From: Ceratorhiza oryzae-sativae | Lineage: Eukaryota; Basidiomycota; Agaricomycetes; Cantharellales; Ceratobasidiaceae | Reading direction: 5' to 3' | Length of the DNA stretch: 64,000 bases | Assembly: GCA_030998015.1 (NCBI GenBank) | Contig: JARWMV010000071.1 | Span: 1 to 64,000, forward strand | Shown here: in pieces, positions 1-11,698 of the stretch | Position numbering within the stretch: the first letter of the stretch is position 1 | Layout of the letters: the number at the start of each line of letters is the position of its first letter | Position numbers and translations under genes: made by a program | The notes under the pieces: model-generated | Seen by the model: the letters and a program-made list of their open reading frames with translations, nothing else | The model's database searches: none | Told to the model about the DNA's origin: nothing

Positions 1-3000
1 AAAAAAAGAAGGCTATCTCCCCATACCAGTGTGCACATTTAAAAAAGCTGTGAGTGTGTATACTGGATTGTAATTTGAGATTTTGACTGAAATAAATTCA
101 AGTGTCACAGATTCCTAAAACAACACCCAAAATCCTCAATCTACAAACACTTTGCCAAATGTCAGTGCCTAAAGTAATTATAGTTATGTTATTGAACCTT
201 TTCTAGGTCAAATCCTACTACCCCTGAACGTGTCAGAGCTCAGGCCCGTGAGGCAGATCATGAGGAACATCAACAAATCAGTCCAGACGCTAGACGTATA
301 CCTCAGCCCCATTTTAATGCACCCATTGCTGGGCCAAGTAACGCACCTGCGTTGACAAACCAACAAATTGCTCAATGGGCAAGACAACAACAAGAACGGG
401 AGAGAAGACAAGAAGAAGAGGAGAGGCTAGCAGCTGCAGTGCCACCAGCCCCCATTCAACCACCTCCTGTTCCAGTGCCAGCAGGTCCACCAGTGTTGAA
501 TGCAAGACAGATTGGACAGCGAGCAAGAAGGGCCCGAGAACAAGCTGAACATCAGGCACAGGCAGCTGCTATAATTGAAGGGGTGCCTCAAATTCCACCA
601 GGAGGCCAGGAGGTAAGTAAAAATCTCTCTGACGCCACTTGAATACTAACCAAATTATTTTAGGCAGGAGCAAATGCTAATCCAGCTATTCAGCAAAACC
701 ATGCAGGAGATTATGATGCAGATGAGGTGGGTTGTGCATTCTCATCTGAATTATGATTGGAGAATCTCATATATCAATTATTATATTATATTATAAAGGG
801 GGGAGAACAGATGCCTGTGCTGCAATTAGAAGAAGCCATGGGGGCTCGAGCTGAAGCACGTGAGGCACGTCGGGCAGTGGTCCAGAATCTGACTGCGGAA
901 GGAAGGCAGAACATTGGAGAGATGAATGTTGTGTGCCAGCACTGTGGGGCATACCACTGGGAACAGGAGAAACTGTCCAAGTCATGAGCTAACAATCCAC
1001 TCTTTGGATCCTGCTGCCGAGAAGGTCGCATCCAGATCCCGCTCACCAGACGACCACCCCCTGAGCTTTGGCAACTCTATACCCGTAGCCATCCACTATC
1101 CGACAACTTCTTTAGTCATATACGTCAGTTCAACTCAGCTCTAGCCTTTGCTTCAATGGGCTTTGGTGGATTTGCAGAGCATCTTCCTGGGCGTGGACCA
1201 TATGTTTTCAAGATCAGCGGCGAGGTGTATCATTCTACTGGAAATCTGCAGCCACAGCCAGGACGTGATTCAGCGTATGCATCGTTATTTGTCTATGACT
1301 CTTTAGACAAGGCTGCACACCAGCGCTCCAATAATCCTTACAATGGCAGGTGTGATCCAGGCTTGATGCGTTTGCTCACGGGTGTTATTCACGCACACCA
1401 TCACTATGCGGGCATCTATAAGCAAATTTGGCAGCTCACAAGAGATCAGCCAGCTCAAAGGCTATCTATGAGTATTAGGCAAAATCGTACACTTGACCCA
1501 AGGCGTTACAACCGTCCAACCAATGACGAATTAGCACTTATCTTTCCAGGAGAGGGTCTTAATAGGGAACGTGATATTGTTGTTCACCATGCTGATGAAA
1601 ATGGTGGGATAGAGAGGATAAGCACACGGAATCCGGCTTACATCACTTTACACTATGTGCTACTTCTCATTTTTGGTGAGCATGGGTACCATCGGGGTAT
1701 CCCAGTGCGCAATGCTCCATGGGCCCCAGGATTTGCACAACCAGGTGCAGGTGGCAATAACTCAGATAATGAGAGTGACAGCCATGCAGATAACAATCCA
1801 CCTATCCAACGTGGGCGGAGGGCCACTGTCTCAGAGCTGGAATACTACGCTTATATGCTCTTTCCTAGAGAGTTTTTCACAAGTGACGATGCAATGCCTG
1901 GCCCGGATGTACACTTTGGGACAATATTCTGGGCATGTCGACTTTTCCAGCAGCTCTTGGTGGATATATGGGCTATCATAGATCAGGCACGTTTGATTTG
2001 GATGCGCATGAATCAAGCAACCATCCGGCGTGACCTCTACTTGGGCTTGGTGGATGCATTGCATACTGATGTCTTGGCTGCTGGAGCAAATCAAGGAACT
2101 ATATTGGCTTCTTCTTACTATGGTGGTGCATGCCAGATGGCAGAATCCTACCAGGATGCCATGGCTATTGCACGCTATCTTGGACCTCCTCAATTCTTTG
2201 TCACAATGACTGCCAACCCAAACTGGCCGGAACTCAAAAAGGCTTTGCTACCTGGACAAGTTCCTGCAGATCGGCCAGACTTAGCTGTATGTGTTTTTGA
2301 ACTAAAACGACGTGCCCTGCTTCATGACATTGCCAAAAACCATGTACTGGGCTACTGCATTGCTCACGTCCACAAAATTGAATTTCAAAAAAGAGGCCTA
2401 CCCCATATGCATTTGTTGGTATGGGTGGAGAGGGCTTCCCATCTCATTGCCCCTGATGATGTAGATGAGGTAATCTCAGCAGAGCTGCCTGATCCTGCAG
2501 ACCATGACCTCTATGAGACTGTTACTACTTCAATGCTTCACGGTCCATGCGGCCCAAATTTCCCCAACGCTTCTTGCTGGGACACACAGAAGCAGGTGTG
2601 CAAACAAGGATATTGGCCCTTGAAACCTTGGTGTCCCACCACAACAATGATCCCAAATTCTTATCCACAATACCGGCGTCGAAACAATGGCCGAACCTTT
2701 ACCAAGTGCTTTGGTGGCCAAGAACTTACTTTTGACAACTGGAGTGTTGTACCTCATAGCCCATTCCTATCCTGCCAGTACAATTGCCATATCAATGTTG
2801 AAACTTGCTCCGGAATCAACGCCATCAAATATATATTCAAATACGTTTACAAAGGGCATGACCGTGTTTCAATTGAAATCACAAATCAACAGGAACGAGA
2901 GGCAGTGGATGAGATTAAAATGCATCTGGATGCCCGATGGGTCTCTCCCTATGAGGCTATGTGGCAGATTAGCCGATTCTCCTTGCATCAGGAGGTGCCT

Positions 3001-3187
3001 AATATATACCAGCTACAGGTGCATCTCCCAGATCAGGAGACAATTATTTTCCGAGGTGACAACCTTATCCAAGACATTGTTGCAAATCGGAAGGATACAA
3101 TGCTCACTGGCTACTTCAAACTGAATGCACATCAAAATCAGGAAGTGCACAATATTGCCAGGAGTATGGTTTACCAAGAGATTCCAT

Positions 3188-4628
3188 TAGAGAAGCTGTG
3201 CCAGAATTTTGCAGGACTCTGGCACCTGCAGCAGGACTCCTGCGCTTTTTGGCCATTCTGGCACTGGCACTGGCACTGGCTTGCCAGTTGCTGGAGTCTG
3301 TGCCAGAATTCTGGCAGGTGCAGGAGCATGCCAGAATCCCGGGACTCCTGCAACTGGCTATGGTCAGAACTCACCACATCAAGTTGTGTAATAGCTCATT
3401 AGATGCGCAGAAGAGAGAGCATTCCAATGATATAGAGCACGTTTCATACGAAATTCATTCTGGCAAATTTTACGCAGTTCTTTTGTTCGGGTCTTTGTGG
3501 CCAACATTTCCAGGGCCATAAACCTCACCACAATCTCTCGCAAAGTAGCTCATTAAATGCGCAAAAATCAGGAGATCACAGATATGTCATTTGCTCCGCG
3601 CAAAAAATTCGATAACGCATAGTTCGCTCCAAATTGATGCTCAGGAAATATTCTGGGAAATGCGCACATGCTATTTCACCACAAAGAAAGCTGTTTGAAG
3701 CTTATCCGACCAGCTAGCCTTTCTCCTGAGCTTGAAAAACCCCTACTGACATTATATCTAGTAAATACATTGACTGGATAACTATGAACCGGGGTGTGTG
3801 CAGGCAACCTCACTGTCAACCCAGCAGAATCACTGCACATGGTCGGAAATTTATGTTATAAGCTTGTTCCAGATGTTTCAGGTACCTGAGATAGGGCAAT
3901 GAGCATCCCTGAATCTGTCTGTGATACTAAGAAAGCCAGAATAGCACTGTGTGGGTGTCCATGGCGCATTTCAGGGGGTTTTCAGCATCAGGGGCGCTGT
4001 TCCCCCAGTTTCACCAGCTAAAACACCTTCAATCAGGCTGGTTTTTGGTATATAGAGTCCTTATGATAATGCGCATCGACTCCGCCCAAGGGAGCGAGGT
4101 TTGCACGGCTGGTTTCACTAGCGCTTGTGGCGCTGTTCAGGGGTTTCCCCCTTTATATCGCTGATAACTTTCGATAAAAGCGTTCGTTTATTATGAAAAT
4201 ATGTGCATTCGATTCCTCTCAGTGAGACGAGTCGATTAGTATGTATATCGCCCCAATTAGAGCTCAGGATAGCGAGCTTGAACATCTGCGCATCCCCCTG
4301 AATATTTTTCTTAGACGATTCTGCGCCGATACTGCTCATTTCTTAACCGTTTGTAATCAAGTAAAGTACAATTTGATCCGCTGAATTTTGCGCATTTTAT
4401 GAGTGCTTAATATATGCAATCCGTGGTGGTCGTGTACAGGTGACAATGTGCCAGTATTCAGGTATGCAGGTATGCAGGTATGCCAGTACTGCAGGACTCC
4501 GCCTAGGACTCTGGCACCCTTGAGGCTATTCTGGCACCTGCACTGGCAACTGGCACACCGGAATTTGCTGGAATTTTAGCCAGAATTCTGGCAAGTTCTG
4601 GCTGCAGGAGCCTGGCACAGCACCTCTA
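3188..4628. mobile_element. Non-autonomous hAT element, copy 1 (1441 bp)
   Basis: The insertion splits the Helitron Rep gene. The host 8-mer GATTCCAT is duplicated exactly at 3180-3187 and 4629-4636. The ends are imperfect inverted repeats, TAGAGAAGCTGTGCCAG at the left and the complement of TAGAGGTGCTGTGCCAG at the right; the YARNG-type tip and 8-bp duplication define hAT. No transposase is visible. Both ends hold repeated TGCCAGAATTCTGGCA-like palindromes, plausible transposase-binding subterminal repeats. It carries about 202 bp near 3250-3460 that the second copy (35894-37132) lacks; otherwise the two are nearly identical, which implies recent mobility. Confidence 0.92.
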
Positions 4629-5925
4629 GATTCCATCAAAGTTTTCCTGGAACAAGAAGGTGCATGTATGGAACCTGAGGCACCAAGCTGCAGCTGCCGG
4701 TCCCCACTCCCAAGGCGCAATAGGGAGAATGTATTTTGTTGGGATCAACCAAGGCGAAAAGTTTTACCTTCGACTTCTTCTCACCACTGTTAAAGGCGCA
4801 ACATCATTTGAAGCCCTGCGAACCTACTGCCAAATAGTCTACCCCACATTTCAGGCTTGCTGTACTGCACGAGGATTGCTTGAGCATGATGGTGAATGGA
4901 CTCAGTGTCTTGAGGAGGCTTCCATAATCAAACTGGATACCAGCTCCGAAAGCTTTTTGTGGTCATATTGACATTCGGAAACCCAACAGATCCACTAAAG
5001 CTCTGGAATGACTACAAGGTCTCCATCTGTGATGACCTTAGGCACCGCATTGTTCGGGAAGGCTGGGATATACCTGATCTCACTGATGAGAAGGTGTATG
5101 ACTACGGGCTCTATCTTCTAGAGAAAATGGTCATTGAAGCTGGGTCAACTATGGAAAGGGTTAAACTTCCAAGATCTGTTGGAGGATGGGCTGAATATGA
5201 AGGCCAAGGTAGAATTTTTCTTGAGCAGATACAGCTACGACAAGCTATCCCAGATGGTGAACCTGAAGCCTTAGTGGGACAGCTGAATGCACAACAACTA
5301 GACACCTTCAATCAAGTCTACACCTCTGTGGTTGAGTCTCAGGGTCAAACATTCTTTCTTGATGGCCCTGCAGGTACTGGGAAAACATTCCTCTACAAGG
5401 CATTATGCAGCAAGCTCCAGTCTGAAGGTCACTACGTTATCTGTGTTGCATCTTCTGGGATTGCATCTTTACTTCTCCCAGGTGGCTGTACTTCACATTC
5501 AAGGTTTAGCATCCCACTCAAGATCCATGAGACAAGCACCTGCTCAATCAGCAAGCAGTCTCATTTGGCTCAACTTATACAGCAAACAAAGCTAATAGTT
5601 TGGGATGAGGTTCCTATGCAGCACTGCTTCTGTGCTGAGGCCTTCAACCACACCTGTCAAGACATTTGCTCAAAACCAGATCAACTTTTTGGTGGGATCA
5701 CTGTTGTCTTTGGAGGGGATTTCCATCAAATACTTCCGGTCATTCCACATGGCGAGCCTGAGCAGATTATTGCTGCATGTCTCAAACGCTCTCCTTTGTG
5801 GCCCCAAATGCACAAGTTGCACCTCACAGAGAATATGTGTCTTCAAGGTGATCCTGAGGCAGCCGACTTTGCCAACTTCTTGCTACAAGTGGGTGAAGGT
5901 GCCTCTATACAGCAGGGCCATGATT

Positions 5926-6301
5926 GTCACGAACTGACACGCATACATCCACTCTACAATATTTTCTCGATTTACTACATTTTATGAGATCATCTTCAAA
6001 ACATACTTGCCTTTTATGGTATATCTGTATCACGTGACTCAGGGAATGATCCGGACTGGTAACTGAGATGTATTTCAACTCTGATGTGAAATTCCGCAGT
6101 TCCGCAGTCGCTTCTACTGCTTCTATCTCTTATCTGTTGTGACTCACTGTACGGACTTGTTTGTTATGATGTGGCTCGTACTGTGTATATAAACCAGGTC
6201 AAGTTCGCAGAGGACTCCTCAAGAACTTGACCTCTCGTCGAATACAAGTTCTTTTACTTTTCTTACCATTTTCCTCGTCGCCTGACTTGTCGTCGTCGAC
6301 A
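5926..6301 (+). mobile_element. Solo LTR (376 bp) inside the Helitron helicase
   Basis: The segment starts TGTCACGAACTGAC, ends GTCGTCGTCGACA, and is flanked by ATGAT on both sides (5921-5925 and 6302-6306). TG...CA ends plus a 5-bp duplication identify a solo LTR left by recombination of a full element. A TATA-like GTATATAAACC lies near 6185. Helicase similarity stops at its left edge and resumes at its right edge. No internal retrotransposon sequence remains, so the family is not assignable here. Confidence 0.88.
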
Positions 6302-7268
6302 ATGATGGCCCAGTAGAATTTAATCCAAACATGCATGTGTCATCCCGAGCAGATCTCATTGACAGAGTCTATCCAAATCTATCAACAGCCAGTCAACAGT
6401 TCAGTGACGAGTTTCTCCAAGAACGCACTATTCTAGCTGGACGCAATGATGATGTCTTGCTTCTCAACAATAAGATCCTTGAAAAATTCCCTGGGGAAAA
6501 AAAGGTCTATAACAGTGCAGACAAGGTCAACACAGAAATTGGTGTTGACAGCCACTTGACAAGTGAGCTTTCAACAGAGTACCTCAATACACTGAACTCT
6601 GCCAGTATTCCAGTATCCAAGCTGGAGCTCAAGGTTGGGTGCCCAATCATGATTCTGCACAACCTGGCACCAGCTCAAGGAGTTTGTAATGGGACAAGAG
6701 CAATTGTTGTCCATGCAGGTCAACGTGTCTTGGAGGTGAGGCTATTAACAGGAAGTCATGCAGGTATGTGAAAATATTATAAAAACTCTATTAATGAAAG
6801 CTAACATTTTTTACAGGTAACACTGTTTTTCTGCCACGGATAACTCTGTCTACGGAGGAGTCAGATTTTGGATTTGTGATGGATTGGCGTCAATTTCCAG
6901 TCTGTCTAGCATTTGCTATGACAATAAACAAATCACAAGGACAGTCTGTGAAGTATGTTGGACTTGACTTTGAAAATGCAGTGTTTTCACATGGCCAGTT
7001 ACATGTTGCATTGTCTCAGTGTACATCTGCGTCCCGGATTTGTATTTTCAACAATTCTCGATAGTGTGTTGTAAGGAATGTAGTGTATAAGTCTGTACTG
7101 AATGACTGAATTGTGTGCTTTTTTAAAATTTGAATTGGATGTTTGTTTTCTTTCAGAATATTTTTTTTATTTCTTAAACTGGCATCATGAAAAATCAAAC
7201 AATTTCTATTTTACCAACCTGAGATGAGCTAAAAAAAACCCCCCGGAGGTACGACAGGGCTAAAGGTC

Positions 7269-7766
7269 CTTTTTCCTAAAGCGGAACAAGCCATAAACAA
7301 GGTCACGTGACCTCGGCGCTTAGCCGGCGCTTACGGTGGTTACCCTGAACTCGCTCCAGCATTTCTCTCCATTGTTACTTGGAGCGAGGAGCGAGTTGTC
7401 ACGTGATCTCGGCGCTTACGGCAGGATCACGTGACCTCAGCACCTACCCCTCGGACCTCGTGCGGCTCTATAAGATTCGGAGCCACACAAACTTAAGACA
7501 AACAATTACCTAACCCATAGTACTGTACATAACCTACACCTACTGCGGAGTGTGCTCAGATAATACGTCCGCAGCCACCGCAGCTACAGGTATATATAAG
7601 GAGGATAAAGCAAGACTGGACGCCTCAGCTTGCTTTATCTTGTCAACCACCATAGACCATAGCAAACACTGTAACTAGAACGCTCAATACATACTGCATA
7701 GCACCAAGCCGTCAATGCAGCCACTACTTAAGTGCTCCACAAGGGAGCCTCCAGAGGGTCACGACA
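7269..7766 (+). repeat. 5'-truncated solo LTR of the Gypsy-I/II family
   Basis: Matches the 567-bp LTR of Gypsy-I from the CCTAAGCGGAACAAGCC block to the terminal GGGTCACGACA, but lacks the first ~75 bp including the TGTTATGACC tip. It contains the U3 hairpin (AACTCGCTCC...GGAGCGAGTT), three TCACGTGA palindromes, a CTATAAG TATA-like box and the R/U5 part. It keeps more CpG dinucleotides than the other copies (for example GGTCACGTGACCTCGGCGC), so it is the least mutated version of this LTR in the window. Internal sequence does not follow; the next 1.1 kb belongs to another element in reverse orientation. Confidence 0.85.
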
Positions 7767-7844
7767 CCCTGCATCTGGATCGCTGAAGGCATTGAGGAAC
7801 AACTGTTCAAGGCTATCCCATGAGTCTAGTGCAGCTGGTAAGGT

Positions 7845-8823
7845 TCAACGCCAATGTCTGTTCACAAGTGCTTCCATGAGAGGTTGGGCCCAATTGGCTG
7901 CAGAATCTTTCATATTCTGCAGGAGCCATATCATCTCAGAGCTCTTGTCAGCAAACCAGTTGTGCATGAAAGTCAGGCAGACCACCATGCAAGTCCACCA
8001 CTGCTTTGCTGCCTTGCCTTTGGATTTCCCATCATAGTGATCAGGAATACTGATCTTTGGGCTTCTAAGGCTCTCTGTGGGAGCAGTGGTGCCTTGTTGC
8101 ACAGGCGTTGGTTTGTGCTTTGGCATTTTTGCTTTCTGTTTGCCTGCAGCTGCAGCGCCTTCAGGTCTGACTGTTTGATTCCCCAAGTCAAAATTGTCAT
8201 TGTCATTGTTGCCCTTCCCAGCAAGTGATTGGATTTGATTCTCCATATGCTGTATTGTCGCTTGATCCTCTTCTCAAAGAGTTATGAGCTTTTGGATGAG
8301 CGTTTTGAGCTCTTGGACTTCTGTAAGAACTTCTTCAACTGACATTTGCAACCCTTGTGACAGGAATGGGTTAAGGACTGAGTGTTCATCAACTGGTGAG
8401 TGCTTTCTTGAGTGGGAGCAGCTTCAGGTGACAACAGGCATGTAAGACACTCATAGGGCATCAGGTGGACTTCAGGTTTACGACCAGTAAGATGTTCTAT
8501 TAGGGTACAACACAGCACCAGAGTGACTAAATACAAAAAAGCGATGGAATAGCCTCACACACTATCTTGGTGGGGTGTGATGAACCTGGTGGAGGTGAGG
8601 GCTTTTCTTCATGCAAACAGTGCTCAAGTGCTTGATTGAATGGGTTGAGGGTGGAGGAAACAGGGGTACAATGCTGGCAACCCAAGTGGGTCTTCACACA
8701 GCAAGGTGGTAAATGACTGATACAAGGTCTGGTACTGCAGGTTGAGCAAGCCTCTTGGGATGTTGTACCAAAGGTACTCTCAGATAAGGAACACTGAGTC
8801 CTCAATTGAGTTAGGCTGTACAC
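7845..8823 (-). pseudogene. Ty3/Gypsy-type gag remnant, reverse orientation
   Basis: The minus strand holds fragments of a retroviral-type Gag. 8246 to 7845 reads an N-terminal basic/Gln-rich stretch, then ISIPDHYDGKSKGKAAKQWW and a segment ending NMKDSAANWAQPLMEALVN, which fits the retrotrans_gag pattern (fold seed, W-x2, A-x2-W). Upstream pieces at 8536-8282 and 8823-8527 are in other frames. No LTR in this orientation is seen next to it. It is unrelated in orientation to the flanking plus-strand LTRs and looks like an older fragment into which Gypsy-I inserted. Confidence 0.55.
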
Positions 8824-8862
8824 TTGGGACTAGTCCCATGCCATGAAGCACCAGAGGATAGG

Positions 8863-9429
8863 TGTTATGACCTGTCAAATGGATATAACAGAGTAACCAA
8901 ATATTGTATGGATTTATGGCATTTTTTCCTAAGCGGAACAAGCCATAAACAAGGTCACATGACCTCGGCGCTTAACCAGTGCTTATGGTGGTTACCCTGA
9001 ACTCACTCCAGCATTTCTCTCCATTGTTACTTGGAGTGAGGAGCAAGTTGTCATGTGACCTTGGCACTTAACTGGCACTTACAGTAGGATCACATGACCT
9101 CAGCACTTACCCCTCAGACCTTGTGCAGCTCTATAAGACTCGGAGCTGCACAAACTTAAGACAAACAATTACCTAACCCAAAGTACTATATATAACCTGC
9201 ACCTACTGTGGATTGTGCTTAAATAATACATCTGCAGCCACTGCAGCCACAGGCGTATATAAGAAGGATAAAGCAAGACTGGACACCTCAGCTTGCTTTA
9301 TCTTGTCAACCACCATAGACCATAGCAAACACTGTAACTGGAACACTCAATACATACCACATAACACTGAACCGTCAATGCAGCCACTACTTAAGTGCTT
9401 CACAAGGAAGCATCCAGAGGGTCACAACA
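8863..9429 (+). repeat. Gypsy-I 5' LTR
   Basis: It begins TGTTATGACC and ends GGGTCACAACA, with short imperfect inverted tips. U3 carries the AACTC(G/A)CTCC...GAGCAAGTT hairpin, and a CTATAAGACTCGG TATA-like box sits near 9131. Many sites that are CG in the 7269-7766 copy are TG or CA here (TCACATGA for TCACGTGA), the pattern of methyl-CpG deamination. Confidence 0.92.
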
Positions 9430-9549
9430 TTATAAAGCAAGCTCTTAACTTAACTCATGGTGAACATAAGTATACTACACAGATACTAAGGGCTGAGTAT
9501 GCGAGAAACCAGCTAACTCCTGTGATACATAAGAGAACACAAAGAAACT

Positions 9550-10224
9550 ATGTCACAGAGACCACAAACTTGATCTCAAAGCAGAGTGGCAAATAGTAGA
9601 CCACAATCACCCAAACCTGTTACTCCCCCAGAGGCTGAAGGTAACCCAGATGAAACCCTCCAAGGAATGCCAGGGGGGTTGCCACAAAATCCACCACCAG
9701 TGGCTCAACCTAACCCCACTCAGGCCCCCATCCCAGGAGGGCAAATAGGGGGTATACTGTTCTGCAGCCCTCAACTGCCAATTCTCCCAATAAATCCAGA
9801 CCCAGAAGATATCTCAAATCCAGAGAGGGATGAGGTAGAAGATATGACCCAAACCATATATGAACAAGGCACAGCCTTGGCAGAAGAGGCAAGGACACAA
9901 CCCCAGCCAGGTTCCAGAGCCATAACCACTGCCAACCCTATTCACACCATTGCCACAGCCATCAGGGCAGGGCTCAAGGAACTTAGAGACAATAACCATA
10001 GGGAACTAGAAAAGGCAATCATGAGTATAAATCAGTGTCAAATATCACTAACACAGCAAGAAGGAAATGTGGACTGGATGGTAAGATCAATGGAAACATC
10101 CAACAAAAATGTCCTCTATGTGGCAAAGAACCAGGACGACCTAAAAGTGGAAATGGGGAACCTGATAAAAGAATTAAAGGACATCTCCATGGAAATAAAC
10201 TGGGTATTGGGAATGCAAGAGTGA
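9550..10224 (+). pseudogene. Gypsy-I gag, N-terminal part (broken)
   Basis: The likely start ATG is at 9550, matching the start at 23280 in Gypsy-II. A TGA at 9571-9573 interrupts it after seven codons; the frame then stays open to 10224. The product is Pro/Gln-rich at the N terminus (PITPPEAEG-like) followed by a helical, charged region (residues ~110-200) typical of Gag leader regions. Further stops separate it from the Gag core at 10537. It is presumed to assemble the virus-like particle with the downstream core; no CpG-rich codons remain. Confidence 0.6.
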
Positions 10225-10536
10225 AAGCTCGAAAGCTTAGAGAAGAAAACTGAAAACACAGGGGAGATCCTGACCACACTAGAACAACAGGTAACCAATT
10301 TAGGAAATGAGCTCCAGAAAACAACTGGAGCAGGAAGGCTGAGGGAAAGGACAGCAGAGACCAGGGGAAGAACTAGGGTGGTCATAGGAAGCCCTTCACA
10401 ATCCCCCTCAGCCTCCCTGGTATGAACACCCTTTCTGGGAAGAACCTTCCAGGCCAAGTCCACAATAAGACCCTGAACAGAACCTCCATCCCAAGCAAAC
10501 CAACCTACCCTTGCTGCAAACCACATTCCTAAGGAG

Positions 10537-11619
10537 GTGCGACTAGGGAGACCCAGCAAATTTAATGGGAAAAAGGGGAAGGAAGCAGAGAACTTCATAA
10601 TTGGCATGGAACTTTTCTTTGCTGACTATGATGAATCAGCCTTTGACAACCAAAAAAAGATATCTGCTGTGTTAATGAACATGGAGGATGGGGAAGCAGC
10701 AAACTGGGCACAACCCTACTGCTGGAAACTACTAGCAGGCGAACGCACTGGGATCCTTGCATCCTGGAAGGATTTCAGGAAGGGATTCCTGGATGCCTTT
10801 AACAACCCAGTCATAAAAGAAAAGACCATCCAGAAGCTAAGGAAATTAACGCAAACCAAGAGTGCATTGGATTATGCTACCCAATTCCAGATCCTGATCC
10901 AAGAGGTAGACTGGAACCAGGAAGCCCTCAAGGACCAATTCAGGGAAGGGTTAAAACCTGAAGTACAACAAGAGATCTTGAGGATTGAAGCACTGGCCAA
11001 TGAGGCTGAAGGACCATCATATACCCTAGATCAACTAATTGACTTTGCCTGCAAAATGGATGACATGCAGTTTGCAAACCAGAAAATGAATGCAAGGACC
11101 AGCAACTCATCAAATTCAACCTGGGCACCAGCAAAATACAAACAAGGGGGAACAAGCCTTCAGGGACCAACAGTCGACATGGTGGCTGAGGCAGCAAGAC
11201 AACAGAGGAGGGCCTCTGGCCAAATGGCAGACAGGGGGGATTGGGAGGTGGAGCACTGGGCCAAGGCATTGTTGGAAGAGTGGAAGTTGACACCAGCCAC
11301 ACCATATGTGGGACTGCTCAAAGCAACTACCACTGATGAAATGTTTACTGCTATCAGGACAAAGCAGGCAAACATGAGCAACTTCTGAAATTGGGTGAAG
11401 GTGCACCCAAACAAAAACACCAATTATGACACAGACATGACAAGCCTTACATTGAGCCTAGAATCACTGGTTGTGACTGAGGAAGAAGCAAAGCCAGTGA
11501 TAAAGGAACCCACCCCAGACCCAGCTGTTGAGGGAGCCAAACAGGACTGGGACCGGTGGGAAAACAAGCTTGTCAAAGCTCAGGAGGAGGTACCACTGTT
11601 GGAACCAGCCCCCATATGA
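10537..11619 (+). pseudogene. Gypsy-I Gag core fused in frame to ORF X (deletion product)
   Basis: Residues 1-210 are a retrotrans_gag domain (FNGKKGKEAENFIIGMELFF, then AANWAQPYCWKLLAG and FRKGFLDAF). At about 11163-11180 the sequence jumps from the Gag linker straight into the middle of the protein called X in Gypsy-II, keeping the reading frame. The zinc knuckle, protease, RT, RNase H and integrase are lost. A TGA at 11386-11388 interrupts X; the frame continues open to the shared end LLEPAPI at 11619. The fused reading frame may have made a Gag-X protein before the stop arose; that is inference. Confidence 0.7.
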
Positions 11620-11698
11620 CCACTTTGCCTCTCACAGATTTTTTCTCAAATGTATAAGAGTTTTTATTTTACATATCAAGCCTAATACATTTTACTCT

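Larger units (their letters stand above)
207..7064 (+). pseudogene. Helitron Rep/helicase gene (broken)
   Basis: Rolling-circle transposase-helicase. Visible exons are 207-612, 664-726 and 799 onward, separated by GT-AG introns (613-663, 727-798), with a late intron at 6764-6816. Features in order: a Glu/Arg-rich N-terminal region; the CQHCGAYHW zinc-like motif near 935-960; the Rep domain with KRGLPHMHLLVWVE around 2388-2430; the tyrosine/lysine motif KYIFKYVYKG around 2828; then helicase Walker A at ~5370, Walker B (LIVWDEV, ~5595) and [10 protein letters not shown] (~5716). The C-terminal helicase block follows at 6307-7064, with SQG and a final SRICIFN. Breaks: TGA at 985-987 in an otherwise open frame; hAT insertion after 3187; a frame change near 4935-4945 between EEASIIKLD and YQLRKLFV; a solo LTR at 5926. 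Removing the insertions restores similarity but not one open frame. Confidence 0.85.
1..7262 (+). mobile_element. Helitron (rolling-circle transposon), decayed, left end outside window
   Basis: The stretch encodes the diagnostic Helitron pair on the plus strand: an N-terminal C-x2-C-G-A-x-H-W module, a HUH Rep domain (H-M-H in GLPHMHLLVW) and a PIF1-like helicase (GPAGTGKT). Coding ends at 7064. The 3' terminus is not certain; CTAA near 7259-7262 fits a Helitron CTRR end, but I see no clean hairpin before it. Two later insertions split it: a hAT element (3188-4628) and a solo LTR (5926-6301). One in-frame TGA and one frameshift show it is not autonomous now. The 5' end lies left of the window. 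Confidence 0.85.

Noticed and set aside
7062..7262. Canonical Helitron 3' hairpin and CTRR end
   Set aside because: Only CTAA is found; no convincing stem-loop precedes it, so the exact terminus is left open.
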